Assembly: GCA_020747015.1 (NCBI GenBank) | Contig: JAGTJM010000012.1 | Coordinates: 186,001-250,000, forward strand | From: Pyrenochaeta sp. MPI-SDFR-AT-0127 | Lineage: Eukaryota > Ascomycota > Dothideomycetes > Pleosporales > Cucurbitariaceae | Length of the DNA: 64,000 nt | Direction of reading: 5' to 3' | Shown here: positions 24,002 to 36,390 of the stretch, in pieces | Position numbering within the stretch: the stretch's first letter is position 1 | Layout of the letters: every line of letters begins with the position of its first letter | Program-made: the position numbers and the translations under genes | Notes under the pieces: generated by a model | Seen by the model: only the letters and a program-made list of their open reading frames with translations | Told to the model about the DNA's origin: nothing | Database searches by the model: none

Positions 24002-25532
24002 AAGGTTCGAGTACGTGGACTGGCTAGAGGCTTTATTCAATCGAAACCGAAACAATGTACAGTAGTCATCAAGATTAATGGCACTTCCAAAACGAGCGAC
24101 CTGTAATTTGATGCTAGAGTTCGTGCAATGGTGTGCTGACACAACATATGTGTCCGAAATCTAAGGGCTAAGAGTCAGTATCAATCAATTTTCGGATCTC
24201 ACCCAAGTATTGTGGTCGAAGAATGGAGCCCTGGCTCGTTGATTTTGCTCCATTCGATGACCTCCTCGATCAGTTGATTGCTTTTGATGTTCTACTTACA
24301 CTCAGCTCACGCTGGAAAGCAGCTTATACAGCGGAGGATATTTACTGTAAAGCTTACCGGCACAATGTCCGGACCGAATCCAAGTGAAGGTTGTCACGGA
24401 GCCTGAGGGTGAGACATGAACACAAGTGTAGACAAACCATGCCACTCTCCCATCGACAACGTCGTCGCACTTTTGTGGGGTAAGCCGGGCAGGGAGATAA
24501 GTCAGTTTTAATCGATGTTGGTTAAGCCCAGTGCCCAGTGCCCACAGTTTAGGGTTAGTCGTAGACACTAACTTAATGCAGCTGGCGCGCCAAGCTGCGT
24601 CCTCCTACCGCACTACCCTCACAGATTTGCTTCTAACCTCATTGCTAGACTTTCTTGATACCTTCCGCTTCATTCCGCACTTGACTCCTTCGGTAGTGCT
24701 ACTTACCGACAGTCACACGGTATGCAGTCAATTGAAGCGCGTGAAACCCAGGGCGTCGCTAACAAGACGACAAGATTCCAATGCACTTTGTCACCTCATC
24801 GCCAACATCCGCTCAGGCAACAAACATGTGTTCAATCACACTCCACACGCCCAAACAATCTTCTCATAGCATTGAACGATGACGGTTGTACCTGCCAGCT
24901 CCTGCAAATGCTGAAGCGGACTGTGCCTGGTGAACTCCACCTAATACAGTTGCTTCGCGTTTCACTAACCCATTTCATCTTGAAACTCCGACACATTGAG
25001 TCTCACACACAGCCTCAGGCTTCGGGAACGAGTGCTCTCCGCTAAACACCCCCGTCTCAGGCGAGACTTTATCAAGGCAAGCTCGACACAATGAGCTCAT
25101 ACCAACCCGCGATCGTCATGGTTCTCATGGTCTTTGCCATATCACGCCGCATAATTATGCAAGGCCAAAAGCTCGGGTACTTGATCGGACTATGCAGTTG
25201 GCTAGAAAAGGGGATAACTTTGCCGCTCGAATCAGTGTCGGTTGTCAAAGCTGCTTATACCTGGCCACCGGCCATATTTGGCGACAGCCTTCGAACTTTC
25301 CGCACACAAGCTCCAAGGAGCTATGAAGGGTGCTAAAACACATCTTCATCACCTCGAGCGCGGAATAAAGTATCCATGATCCAGCAACCCAAGGTGCTTC
25401 TGGTTTGTCGCTGATCACCTTACCTCAAAGAGCTGTGCTCTTACCCAGTCATTCGCTTCGATCTCTTTGCGTAATAATTTGGTCTTTAATAATTTGGCGC
25501 CCCGGATAGAATATCCCATATTTGATTCAGCG
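24002..25532. other. intergenic region with a 7-nt tandem repeat
   Basis: About 1.5 kb without a supported gene. A CCCAGTG tandem repeat occurs at about 24528-24545. A small ATG frame at 25091-25336 (81 codons, hydrophobic start) has no recognisable domain, and I do not call it. Confidence 0.45.
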
Positions 25533-27421
25533 ATGGCCATGATGGCAGGAGCTGCTCCACTGAGTTTGCCTTCACTTCGCCTGCCAAACCCTCGAATCAG
25601 CATCAATTTTGGAGATTTTGCCATAGAGCAGAATCCGCTTGCTACATCCCGCGACTATCTTCAAAGCTATCTCCCAGAGCCAGACAATTCGGTTATACCT
25701 GGAAACAGAATTGACCACTTCCGGACAAGACTCCCGTCCTCGGGCAATCCAGAAGCGCAAAAAGCGTCGCAAACAACGAATTTCTCAAGGGTGCTCACTT
25801 TCAGCAAGCAACACGTGGAGGCAAGGCAAACCCAGAAAGAAGCATCTTCAGCACCAAAGTTTCTGCTTTATAGATCGAATTCGGAATCTTCGACCAAGTC
25901 CTCCACCTCTGCTACTTCTACTAATGTCTCCTCTGTCTTCTCTAGTGCTGGCTCTGTGTCATCGACCGGCACATCGCACAGTGTATTCCATCCATCCGTT
26001 TATATGGGTAACCAAATTAGAAAGCCACATCGTTTCCACGAGCTACCTCAACCAATCCTAGAGCATATTCTCGCATATGTCCTCGGTGGACCTTGGGTGG
26101 TGTCCTTGAGACCACAGCAACCCCGTTCTTGGCCCGAACAGCACCGGCAGAACCGAACCGATCTTGACCACATCGACATCCGGCTCATTATGATGCATCC
26201 GATATTCCGAATCTCCCATAATCTTCGCAAGCTCGCGCTCGATGTCTTTCACCGAGATAGTAAGTTCGTTATCGATCTCTTCGGAAACAACACGCGCTCG
26301 ACAAATAGTGATAATGAAAAGGACCGCAAATTTTGGACAACTCATACGCCAAACATGCTTAAAGACGCATTGGGCGCTATATCAAATCTGCAGATACGGG
26401 TTCCCGTCCCTAGTACAGAGGCGGTTGTCGCTCGTGGCGTAAAGTACCATGTTCCGCTGGATGAGCAATTTGGGACGAATTGGCGAGTGCAAAACATGAA
26501 GAGTGAACAACAAGATATTGTTGCTCTTCAAAATTGCCTGCGTGGGATCACCAACCACATAGTCAATTCAAATGTTACTGTTTCCAAAGTGCGATCTCGC
26601 TCAAACAGCCTACGACGATCCGGATCACTGCGTCGTTTGCGGAGTTTCCGTTCTTCAAAAGACCCGACAGACTCTCTTGAGTTCACATGCTGTGGAGAAG
26701 ATTCAAGACCAATAAGTCAAAGGCAACCGCTCAAGCGCCTTGACATCATCCTAGTAAAGCGCAGTGCCTCATCAGTAATACTACCAGAGACATTAGAATT
26801 ACTACACACCTGGACCTCGATCCCAGTGGCTGGGTGGACTGGGTACTCCCTGGAGCTAGATGGGCGGAAGAGACTTTGGGCTGCGCAAAGGCTAGGAAGT
26901 TGGCTAGGCAGTGAGCCGGATGGGGCGAAACTTCTTCACGGTATGGCAAATCGTGCACGGTCGACTATAAGCGACGACTAATAGCATATACAGATTTACA
27001 GAATCTGAAAATGCGGTTTGCGCCGCAAGTCATATCCACCCAACCCGCCTCACAGATCGACGTCTTACAAATCGGACAACGGGAGCGACTTCCACCCCAA
27101 GCCACAGACGTACCACACTCCACATACCTTGAAAAGTTGGATCAGATTGAGGAAGAAGTGCGCAGAAAAGCTATACACCAGGTTGGCAATCAAGTGTTGA
27201 GTCAACCGAGCCAACCATCAAAGGTCGACCAGAAACAGCCGCAATCACAAGGTATCAAGCCTTCCGTTGCAAAAAAGAAGGAAAAAGAGAATGAGAAGAA
27301 GAAAAGGGCGAATGGATTAGAATGGATGCTTGGCGGTACAGTGATTAGAAAGAAAGCTGAGCCGCCAAGCATAGAGGAGCTTCAGAAGATTGCTGAGGAT
27401 GTGCGACAGGGCCTATACTGA
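25533..27421 (+). CDS. hypothetical protein, Ser-rich middle and basic C-terminus
   Basis: Two exons, 25533-26940 and 26994-27421, give 611 residues. The intron (26941-26993) has GTATGG, a GACTAATA branch point and ATACAG, and it joins the frames as LLHDLQNLKM. This removes a stop that would otherwise split the gene in two. The ATG at 25533 (MAMMAGAAPLSLPS) is the first in frame. Residues about 120-160 are a Ser/Thr-rich low-complexity tract. Next comes HRFHELPQPILEHILAYV, which resembles an F-box-like start, then a region with ALDVFHRDSKFVIDLFG. A basic Arg/Ser tract (about 365-390) and a Lys/Glu-rich tail end the protein. I do not recognise the family. Related proteins appear to be common hypothetical proteins of Dothideomycetes (inference). 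Probably cytosolic or nuclear. Confidence 0.75.
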
Positions 27422-27665
27422 GGCCAACGTTTGGGTTGATTCATAGTACAAAATTTCTAGCGTATTTGGTAACAGTGAAGGATGGGTAATACATAATCAA
27501 GCTGCCAACAGTAATGTCCACAATTGGGGCGAGATCATTATCTGAATTTGCTTCAACACGTATATGCTTGATGTTAGATCTACACGATTCTGTCTAGTTC
27601 TACATTCCTGTTGAATTAACTCTTGACACAATGCGACTTATTGACAGCGAGATGCAACTCTGTAC

Positions 27666-29271
27666 TTAGATCTTTCCGTCGGAGAATTGCACTACAGCCC
27701 ACTTGCCACTCCATGCCCACTTCCTAGCTCCCGTGTCTCCACCACCACCCTCAGTGGCTTTAATCCTTTCATCTTCGCCTTCTGGGAGCCCAACTACGAC
27801 ATCTGCCTTGCAAGTCCGGAGTGCAAGAACACGAATCCCAGATCCTGGACCCATGGGTCCAATGGCATCGGTGAAAGGTGTTGTAGCCGGCCATGCCGCC
27901 TAGATTATTTTAGCGACTTGAAACAATGGGTGATGAACATAGTAAACTTACATCAGCAGTTAACTTCCGATAGTTCAGGTCGCCTTTGAATATGACTAGC
28001 TCGCTCTCCTTCAAATCTTCGTACAACTCCGGCTCGGTCTTAGGAAGTCTCCAGTAGCTACCGCCAGCCGTCCAGAAGTCGTTTGGCCGCAGCACCAGCT
28101 GACCTTCTGCGTGCATACCGCTCCAATTCTGAAAGAGGAACTGCAGATTCGCGCTCTCAGTATCAGATAGTGGTACCGATGTCTTTCCAGCATGCTTCTC
28201 ATCATCTGACAAGGCGCTGTAGAATGTTTGCGGGTCGGCGAGCGCGGAGAGAAGGGCAGCAAAATCAGCTGGCAGCACATCCGAGACAAACCAGGGTATT
28301 GATTTGGGATGGAAGACGACATTTGTGGCCAGTCCAGATGCAAGGAGATATCCTGCTAAAATGAGGTCGACGAAGAGCTCGAAGCCGGCGTTGTCTAGTA
28401 CGATGTCGACGCGTCTCTCCTTCTTACTTGCCTTTTGTGCAACAGACAGGATCTCAAATGCTTTGCCCAGGTCATTCACAAGGATATTCTTTTCCGAGGC
28501 TTTGCGTGCCTCAGACCCCTGTAACTTTTGGATATCTTCATAAGACAGATTTGTCAAGAGAGAAAGATCTGTCGCATTACCCCATAGACAGATCTCACAC
28601 ATCTCAATAAACAATACTTTCTCTGCTTCTTCAAGCTGCTCTTGCGTCTTAGCGCCCTTTATCGTGTGCTTCTGCTCAAGCTCGGTAACGATGTCTTTGT
28701 AGCGGCCGGCGAGTTCGAGGACGGCAGGGCGGGAGGATTTGAACGTAGACATTTTCTGGCGGGCGAAGAGGTCATACGATCTCCACTTGTTGGTCTGCTT
28801 GAAGATACTCGAAATACGTCTTGCTATGGCTGTTAGCCTCTCATCTCCCCCACACATCGAATTACATTGCGTACCGGTACAAATAGCACTCGGAATATAG
28901 CCATGGTACGCTGTGCCACTTGGGGTTTCCTCTCACTGCCAATTCCCTATTATAGGCCTCGACATCCCGCTCCCCGTCGCTTGGGATGGGTGTCAATTCG
29001 CGATCGTGCTGCACTTCATACTTCAGCTTCGCCAGCTCTGCCACGATCCATTTGCCTTCGCTTAGCGCCTCTTCGTCTGTGATGCCATGCAATGAGCGAT
29101 GGACGTCGTCAATGCCCTGTGTGATGATGACGGGCCATCGTACGCGCGCGGAGGTGTGGGCAAACGATGTTGGGTCGCTGGTATTGTATTGCGCTGACAA
29201 TTGTGAGTGCTTGTTTGTGTTGTTGGCGGCAGTAAGGTGTCCATACCCGCTGTAAAAGTGTCGTTCTCCAT
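27666..29271 (-). CDS. DUF89 / ARMT1-type damage-control phosphatase
   Basis: Metal-dependent phosphatase of the DUF89 family. In humans and yeast, relatives hydrolyse phosphometabolites such as fructose-1-phosphate; human ARMT1 was also reported as a carboxyl methyltransferase. Exons on the minus strand are 29247-29271, 28875-29193, 27952-28819 and 27666-27899, with 53, 55 and 52 nt introns, giving 481 residues. The 8-residue first exon is supported by the join MENDTFTAAQYNTSDPTSF. Family motifs are RWPVIITQGIDDVHR near the start, ECYLYRRISSIF across intron 2, LDNAGFELFVDL with metal-binding Asp257-Asn258, IFKGDLNYRKLTAD, and the spliced continuation AAWPATTPFTDAIGP. The second intron uses a less common AAG acceptor. 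It is divergent from the F-box-like gene at 29502. Confidence 0.92.
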
Positions 29272-29501
29272 CTTAGCCAGATCGCTATACAATGCAGTAG
29301 AAGAGAGTCTGAACGTTGAGTAGTAAACACGGTCACGGCGGGGTGGTGGGGCTCGCCATGGACTTTATTTTTGCAGGGTTCATTGGGCATGTTCGTTCTC
29401 AATCTAGCGCTATTTCCCAAATGGGGAATCCTTTCCGCAATCCTCTACCCGCTTCCCACAATTACCCCATCTTGACACCACAAACCTTTACGCACACCGT
29501 C

Positions 29502-30463
29502 ATGAACAAGCCAATGCCACTTCCACTCGAGCTAGTCCTCAATATAATCACCTGCTCTCTTCCCAGTCCGGATGTGATACTCGATTCGTCCCATCCTATC
29601 ACAAAGACTCTGAATTCGTTCACACTGGTATGTCACGAGACGAAACGACTCGCAAATCGCTATCTGTTGGGGCACTGTGTGTATCTGGATTCTTCTACGC
29701 GATTACGATCCTTTCTACTAGAGGTTCCAACTCGACCTGAACTGAGGAATGTCACTTGTCTTTCGCTATCGCCTTTCACAACACTATTGATGACTTACCA
29801 ATATGTTCATGGGTCCGAGAGCTGTTTAATTATACCTGTGATACGCTAAGAAAGTTGGTCATTGAGATGCCCCTACACACGTGTCTCCCACAGGATGACC
29901 ACTTGGCTGTTCGCCGGGTGTTGCAAGAAGGATTTGTCAGACTGGTTAATCTTGAGGAGTTTGTTAGTACACAGCACAACCTAACCCTTGATCTAGCAGG
30001 CGGAGAGTACGCAGTAGTCTGGATGAAGTGGTCAAAGCTGAAAAGACTGGCTTTATGGCACCCTGATGCCGACCTGGAGCCCGAGTTTTGGAACCGCATT
30101 GCCAAACATTCGTCACTGGAAACCCTCGTTCTTCCTAATTTTGGCCGCCACGATAGAATCAACATCAAAGAGCAGTATTTCAATCACACGGATCGGCCAT
30201 TCACAGTTATCTTTTGCAAACCACCAGGATGGTATACAGTGAAACCTGAAGACTCCCTTGGGGACTGGGAGGATCATAATCCAACCCCAAAAATGACTAT
30301 TTTAGAGCACGACATGCCTGAAGTAGGCGACCAAAATAGGTTGGAGTTGTACCAGGGATATTTTAGAGCTTCCGCTGAGAATGGCACGCTTTGGAACTGG
30401 GAAGGACAAATTCTCAAGGGCCCGGGTGATATGGGCATTGTCGGCTGGGATGTTATGAATTGA
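29502..30463 (+). CDS. F-box-like protein with apparent frameshift (possible pseudogene)
   Basis: From the ATG at 29502 the frame reads MNKPMPLPLELVLNIITCSL, an F-box-like start, followed by SFTLVCHETKRLANRYLL. At about 29778-29790 the homologous frame shifts: NVTCLSLSPF in the first frame is followed by TIDDLPICSWVRELFNYT in another, which runs to the stop at 30463. Between them there is no acceptable GT-AG intron that keeps both conserved parts. The simplest reading is one missing base, either a real inactivating indel or a sequence error. The downstream part is a typical variable leucine-containing region (LKRLALWHPDADLEPEFWN). It is divergent from the DUF89 gene with a 230 bp spacer. An intron-based model that drops part of the conserved segment cannot be excluded. 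Confidence 0.6.
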
Positions 30464-30794
30464 AAGGGAGCTTACTAACTCAGACCGTCGAGAGTGTATT
30501 ACATATAGCTGTATCAGCACAAGCGTTGATGCATTTCACCCATCTCTCGATACAAGTTGATCTACATAGACCTTCCTACTGGGGCCAATGCATGATGTCG
30601 GTCACTCACTGCAATTAAGCCCTAGCCATTATTTGTGTACGGACGAACATTCTTCCAGCTATGGTGGAGATTTTAGCACCTTTTCTAAATCAATAACTCT
30701 CCTTTAACATTTTCGGCCGTCTAACACCAGAGGCACGCCCGCGAGTGTATCCGTTCTTCCTAGATCGTTTGACTATCTTCCTCGCACCATCAAT

Positions 30795-31398
30795 GATTCG
30801 CCCGACGCAAGTATCACTGAGATTGAAGACAAACCTTTACAACCAATACAATCTTGATCAACCAACAGCTCACCTGAACCAACAACCACCAGCGACATAC
30901 CGCCTTAAAGCATCGGGGTTTTCAATCGTGTTCCATCTGCTAGACTTCAGACACGACTCGTTCCTAACAAACATATTACTCTTCATGAATTCGGCTGAGC
31001 TGTGTGAGCGCATAGAATTCTTTGAAGGCACTACCATGAATCTGAACCCTTTCCGCTTTCGATACATTCTGATGATAAGGGGCAACGTACACCCCTACGT
31101 GACCCGGAGAGTGTTGCTTTTAAACAGGTGCAAGATACAAGCATATACAAAGTCCAGGGATGCCGACACCGCTATCCCAGGTTCAAAAAACTCCCAGGCA
31201 AATGACAAGCCAACAAAGACTTTCCCACGAGAAGCAGACCCATGTGAATGCATCATATGTAAATCGATCGGTGCCACATTCCGAGGCAGTGCAACATTCC
31301 AATACTTCCTTAGGACGCGTAACACTTCAAGAACGTTTTGTTTCGTTTGTATAAACGAGTATGATAGTAGCGCAAGGATGCCTTCGTTAGCTCGCTAG
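30795..31398 (+). CDS. doubtful hypothetical protein, Cys-containing
   Basis: An open frame of about 200 codons begins with an ATG close to 30795 (MIRPTQVSLRLKTNLYNQ). No domain is recognised. The C-terminal part has CECIICKS and later CFVCI, a spacing that could bind zinc but could equally be chance. The frame has no obvious introns, and the surrounding sequence is AT-rich. It may be an orphan gene, a gene relic or a spurious ORF. Kept only because it is long for its context. Confidence 0.25.
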
Positions 31399-31754
31399 GA
31401 CTATTTCCTGTTGAGGTAGTTTGCGTATTTCGTATTCCCGTATTACGCAATACGGCTCGCACTAGTACGCTGATCTTTGCTCAGGGCGAACCACTTCCTC
31501 AACTTGACCTGCAAAAACCTATAAATTCTCGCTGTATCATCCTGATTCGGAAGGCCTCTGCCAAACGGCAAGCATAATTCTCTTACCAGCCCTTAATTAT
31601 ATTTAAACCATGTTGAAAAGTTATGGGGTACCCCAATCGTCTCACTACATCGGGCAGTTCGTTGATCAGCTTTCATACACGCACAAAGACAAAACACAAT
31701 ATGACATAATAGAGTATCGAGGGGTGAGAACATGGTTCAACCGAGATCGAAGCA

Positions 31755-31762
31755 TATATAAA
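31755..31762 (+). promoter_or_regulatory. TATA box of the saponin-hydrolase-like gene
   Basis: TATATAAA lies about 58 bp upstream of the signal-peptide ATG at 31820. It lies inside the upstream open extension of that frame (31610-31819), which supports starting the gene at 31820 and not at 31610. Confidence 0.5.
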
Positions 31763-31819
31763 GGGGGCTGGCGGACTAGAATCTGGGTATTCATTCAGCT
31801 ATCATTCTTTGTATTTGTC

Positions 31820-33729
31820 ATGATGCAACTGCGCACTGCCGCCCTATCTCTGTTCGCAATAACAAGTACAGCACAAAGTGCAGTTCCATCACCTCCTAGC
31901 TCCGAACCAATCGATGTGATCGAGCTTCCACTACCACCTGTTGCTCCAAGCAACGCAACAGGATCCTGCACTTTCGAGGTCAATCCGAGCGGAACAGGAT
32001 GTATACTGCGAGAATTGGACAGGTTCCAATCTGGAGATTTCACGCCCGATGGCAACAATATTGTCGCCAATGTCGAATTCATTGGAGCTCCGGAGGCACC
32101 AGACCCAGCCAGCATTTACGATGGAGAACAATTGATTCTTGTCAAAGCTGATGGCACCACCTTTGGCAACGGAGACGCTTGGAAGTGTCTGAGTTGCGCT
32201 ATTCCAGTGGATGAAGAAAGGCCAATCAATGCAGAAAAAGACTATCCACATGTATTTCGCAGCGGCGATAAGGCATTGTGGGGTCACAAGTAAGGTCAAC
32301 CAGAATTTATCCAGTTAGGTATGAGCTAACTTGCATCAGTATTCTGGAATGCGATGGCCATCAGCTGTCTAGTGATGATTGCACCTCTGATAAAGTACAC
32401 ATTTATCCAATTTATTGGGCAACCATTCGGAATGGCACCGAAGTCAATGGTGCCTTCCGTGAGCTACGTCTCCATCCCGACGATGTACATCTCGGGTGGA
32501 GCTCATTCACAAACTCCGGAGGCCAAAATTGCTTCTTTGGTCGGCTTTTGTTCAACTCTGATGCGCTCCGTTATGACCTAGTTGATGTCTATATACTCTA
32601 CGATCCATCTCGCAGCAAGCACATCACGACAGAAGGATCAGAGCTAAGCATAAATAACGAGGTCATTGCCGTAGGAGAGCTTCGCGGCTTCTCTGGCACA
32701 GGCGATGAAATCATATACATCGGACCATCAGTAGAAGCCAACAACATCGACGTCTTCGCTGTGCATATCATAACTGGCGCAGTTCGTCGCTTGACCCAAC
32801 ATCCCGAGTATACTGATCCGATTGCTTCATCAGCGGATAATGAATGGCTCATTGCCATGGACACCCGAGGTTCAAATCGCCAGATGTTCATGTCCGGCAT
32901 GCGTCACATTCCACCTCTAATTGACTTGGTCACTATTACCGTAGCAGCTTCGACTCGTAACAACGGCGGGCGTCGTTTCTTTCAACCTATTCTCATAGAT
33001 GGCTATGGTGATCGTGGTGAGTACTTCGGTCAACAAGTCAACGCCGCAGGCGATGGAAGCAATGGCGCGATAAATGACCCAAACTGGAACGGCCGTGCAG
33101 ACCCAGCGTTCTCGCACGACGGCACTAAGATCGTATACTGGCAAGCGATCGTCAAAGGAAGGGAATGCGGAGGTAGCAACCCGCTCCCATGTCCTGTGCC
33201 GACCACTCAAGGCCAGCGTGAGTACCGCATCATGCTTGCACGACTGACAAGCCGGGCTCCCAAAGCAGTACCACCAGTATTTGATGTGCCAGACAAGATA
33301 CCATGGGCTCAAACATTCCCTCCTGGCTCTGAATTTCCGCCAATTCCCACTTTGGAAGCTGGAAACTTCACTCTTCGCGGCAAGGTCTCAGGCACCGCAA
33401 CCGTGCAGCTCATTGGATCATCATCGGTCTTTTACGGCGGCATCGAAACTGTTACTGTCAACTACACAGACTTCTCGGATGCTGAAGGCTACATCCTTAA
33501 TGGCTGGGAGAATGTCACGGGGACGATTCTATATCCCAACGTCTGGGACATCTTGGTGGATTGGCATTCGAACATCGAGCAGACCGGTACTGTAAATGCA
33601 ACGAAGAAAACAAGCCCAGATGGCTTTCACTTACAAATTGATGCATTGGTCAATATCTTCAACGCAACTGGATCGCTGAACACGGAAATCGATGGTGTTG
33701 TGTATGAGCAACCTGCAAATGGAACTTGA
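31820..33729 (+). CDS. secreted saponin-hydrolase-like beta-propeller protein
   Basis: Two exons, 31820-32289 and 32340-33729, give 619 residues. The intron (50 nt, GTAAGG...CATCAG) joins ALWGHNILECDGHQ. The ATG at 31820 starts a signal peptide (MMQLRTAALSLFAITSTAQS, then A). After it comes IDVIELPLPPVAPSN and GSCTFEVNPSGTGC, which I associate with fungal proteins annotated as saponin hydrolase (soyasaponin beta-glucuronidase type). The middle has TolB/WD40-like propeller strands (FTPDGNNIVANVEF, FSHDGTKIVYW). Many NxT/NxS sites are present in the C-terminal part. It is probably an extracellular glycoside-cleaving enzyme that removes sugars from plant triterpenoid saponins. Substrate is inferred from the family name only. 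It is convergent with the MFS gene, whose stop is 267 bp beyond this one. Confidence 0.8.
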
Positions 33730-33900
33730 TCACGAGGAAGACATTTGCCAACGCATTTCGTGTTTTGAGGACAGAGGAGAGGAAAAATGGTGAATAGTAA
33801 TGCTTTCTTGGCGATCATCTTGGAACATCTATTATGGTACCAGTATCATCACCGTCTAGTCATTACTCTTGCAAAACCTTACGATATTAAAATTAATACT

Positions 33901-33923
33901 GTACTCACATGTACTCACATGTA
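33901..33923. repeat. 10-nt direct repeat
   Basis: GTACTCACAT is repeated twice head to tail and followed by GTA, between the two convergent genes. Probably a minor slippage product. Confidence 0.6.
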
Positions 33924-33996
33924 CCTACAGCGATTGCACAAGGAATGCATTATGCACGAATCTATTTGGTGTACCTTTACTTATTGAGTAATTTAC

Positions 33997-35760
33997 TCAG
34001 AGTACATCTTCTTTCGCGCCCTTCTCAGAGTGCTTCTCCTGTAGACGCTTCTTCACAAGGAACATCACACTTGCGAGCACTCCAAGCCCGCTCAGGCCAA
34101 CACCGACATACATCGCGGACCTGTAGCCTCTCAACTCGTCCTGCACCGTTTCGCCCCCATTGTTCATGCGCATATCCACCGTGCCTGCAATCCCCACTCC
34201 AATGCTAATACTGTAGTTAACAATTGTATTCACCAAACTCGCTGCCATTCCTTGGTGTTTCTTTTCCACCGCATTACTCATGATCAGCGTCCCTGCTGGG
34301 AAGCTCATGTCCATTCCCCATGGTATGATCAATGTCACAACAAATGATTGAGCCCAGTACGTCTGGTGAACTGGCATCGTTGCGACTATAATACTGCCCG
34401 TAAGGAAGGCGAGCATGCTGATGAACATGACCCAAGCCGGGCCAATGCGCGAAATAACGTGTCCAGTGGTAATGGCTGCGAGGAAGCCTGAGATTGTGAC
34501 GGGACTAAGTTGAGCCATTGTGAGGAGAGGAGAAGTGTGGCGGAGTTGTTGGAGGATTTGAATGAAGTAGTAAATAAATATACCTAATACCATTAGCGAT
34601 CATGTGTATTAATTCGAGGAGGGGGTGTTGGGAGTGCATACCGAAAGCAGCCCAGCCGCATGCTTCGCATATCATCACAAACGTTACATCCATGCGAAGA
34701 GCGTGAAAAGGGATGAGTGGCTTCTCAGCTACCTTTAACTCAACCCAGAAGAACACTGGGAAGAGGAGTATGCCGATGATCAACAGAGTGTAAATGTACG
34801 GCTTCTCCCAGCCGAAGCCAGGAGCTTGGTTCCAGGCGAAATTGAATAGAATCATTGCTGTAACCCCGACCGATGCGCCAAGCAGATCTAGTTCTCTTAT
34901 CCTCTCTTTGTGAGAGAGATTCTGCACTTCCGGATCTACCGGGACAGAAGGGAGGATGATTACAGATAGAACCGCAAGGAAGACAAGAGCGATGCCAAAA
35001 GTCCAGAAGGTCCATGGCCACCAGATGAGGGACCAAAGGCCAGCAAAGGTTCCTCCTAGTACACCACCACCTGTATTTTGTTAGTAGAGAATTTACACCG
35101 AAAAGTCCGAAAAAACATACTTGGAGCACAAGCTCCAAAGAGCGAGAAGACCATGTCCTTCCTCCGTCCTTCGTTGTATGTTGCTCCTAACAGGCCCAGA
35201 GCATTTGGTAGCAAGATTGCAGGTCCTATTCCTCCCAATACTCTTGAGAAGATGAACAATACTTGTCCACCACTTCCATCAAGATATACGCTACAGCCAG
35301 CAATCACATTCCAGATGGCAAACCAAGAGAACCCAATTATCAACATATTTTTGTATCCGAACAGATCCCCGCATCGTCCAGACAGTAGAATGAAAGTTCC
35401 AACGGTGAGCGAGTAGCCTGCTATCAACCATGACAGAACCCCAACATCTGTGATACCAAGATCATTTCCGATAATGTGTATGATGTTGAGGGTATTAAGC
35501 AGCCCAGCTTGCGTGACGAATTGTGCTGAGCAGAGAAGGCCGACGAAGAGAAATTCTCGGATTGGGGACATTGTCTCTGCGATGGACTTCGTTCGCGCTA
35601 ATTCTACATCATCATCTCGTTTTAAGCCTTGCGCGAAGTGATGTGGGGGAGGGTCGATAGTCTGCTGCGGCTCATCTCTATCAAGGCTGATGTTGGCTGA
35701 TGAAGATCTCGACGATGTGATTTCTTTCTCAAGCTCCGCAAACCTTCCATGATCACTCAT
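33997..35760 (-). CDS. MFS transporter, DHA2 (14-TM) drug/metabolite exporter type
   Basis: Exons on the minus strand are 35121-35760, 34642-35070 and 33997-34583, with 50 and 58 nt introns, giving 551 residues. The N-terminus is a hydrophilic, Ser-rich cytosolic segment of about 65 residues. Membrane helices follow: EFLFVGLLCSAQFVTQAG, VLSWLIAGYSLTVGTFIL with GRCGDLFGYKNMLI (MFS motif A region), GGIGPAILLPNALGLLGA, and after intron 1 GGGVLGGTFAGLWSLIWWPW. The second half includes RIGPAWVMFISMLAFLTGSI and NTIVNYSISIGVGIAGTVD. The GGVLGG/N-x-x-SIGVGIAGT layout fits the 14-TM DHA2 group, which includes toxin and drug exporters. It lies on the same strand as, and downstream of, the caleosin-like gene and PKS, so it may export the polyketide. 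Substrate is unknown. Confidence 0.9.
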
Positions 35761-36390
35761 TGTTGAAACAGTCCTTGTTGGTTGATCCAGCTGACGATAA
35801 TTCTTCTCTCTGAGTTTTGAAGATCAGAGAAAGAGGGAGCCTTCAGTGTGCTCCGCCAAATCGTAAAATAGGTATCTGGTGACTTCGCGTCGTATGCTTC
35901 AGTTTCCAGATTAGCGCCGCGATGGTGATAGAAACATGAAATAAATTAAACTGGTTGTGGTGCTAGGTTTTGACAGTTATTATGCCTCACATCACCCAGA
36001 TTTTGTATGTAGCGCTGAAGCATTAAGCAGTGAAAAGTAGATGAGAGTTGTTTGTCAGTTTATCATATTTATCCATGACCATGTTTAAAGTTTTGCTCTA
36101 GCGTCATTCTCGAATTGCAGGAAGAATGCTTTTCAGATCATTGTTACGTGAGCGCGGAATTACGCGAAAGTTCGGCAGGCAAAAGTGGGCCTAACTCGGA
36201 TGATGCCGACATTCGCCAGCTGCCAGGCTCCCAACCACTTTGGTAAGTTCTTTGTAATTGGGACAAATGATTCTACTTGAACTGGAAGAATAGCTTGTTA
36301 AAAGCTCAAAGCTTACTTTATGAAACAGGGCTGCGAACGGCCCTGTCGAGGACACCAGCAGCGTCTTCTGGCAAGTAAATCAATCTCCCA
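35761..36390. other. intergenic region, MFS promoter side
   Basis: About 630 bp between the start of the MFS gene and the stop of the caleosin-like gene, both on the minus strand. It is AT-rich, with no gene and no recognisable motif. It should contain the MFS promoter. Confidence 0.5.

Larger units (their letters stand above)
30464..31819. other. intergenic region with one doubtful ORF
   Basis: About 1.35 kb between the F-box-like gene and the saponin-hydrolase-like gene. It contains the doubtful ORF 30795-31398, listed separately, and a TATA box at 31755. Otherwise it looks AT-rich and featureless. Confidence 0.45.

Noticed and set aside
31610..31819. N-terminal extension of the saponin-hydrolase-like frame
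   Set aside because: It contains a TATATAAA box and precedes a clean signal-peptide ATG at 31820, so it is promoter, not coding.
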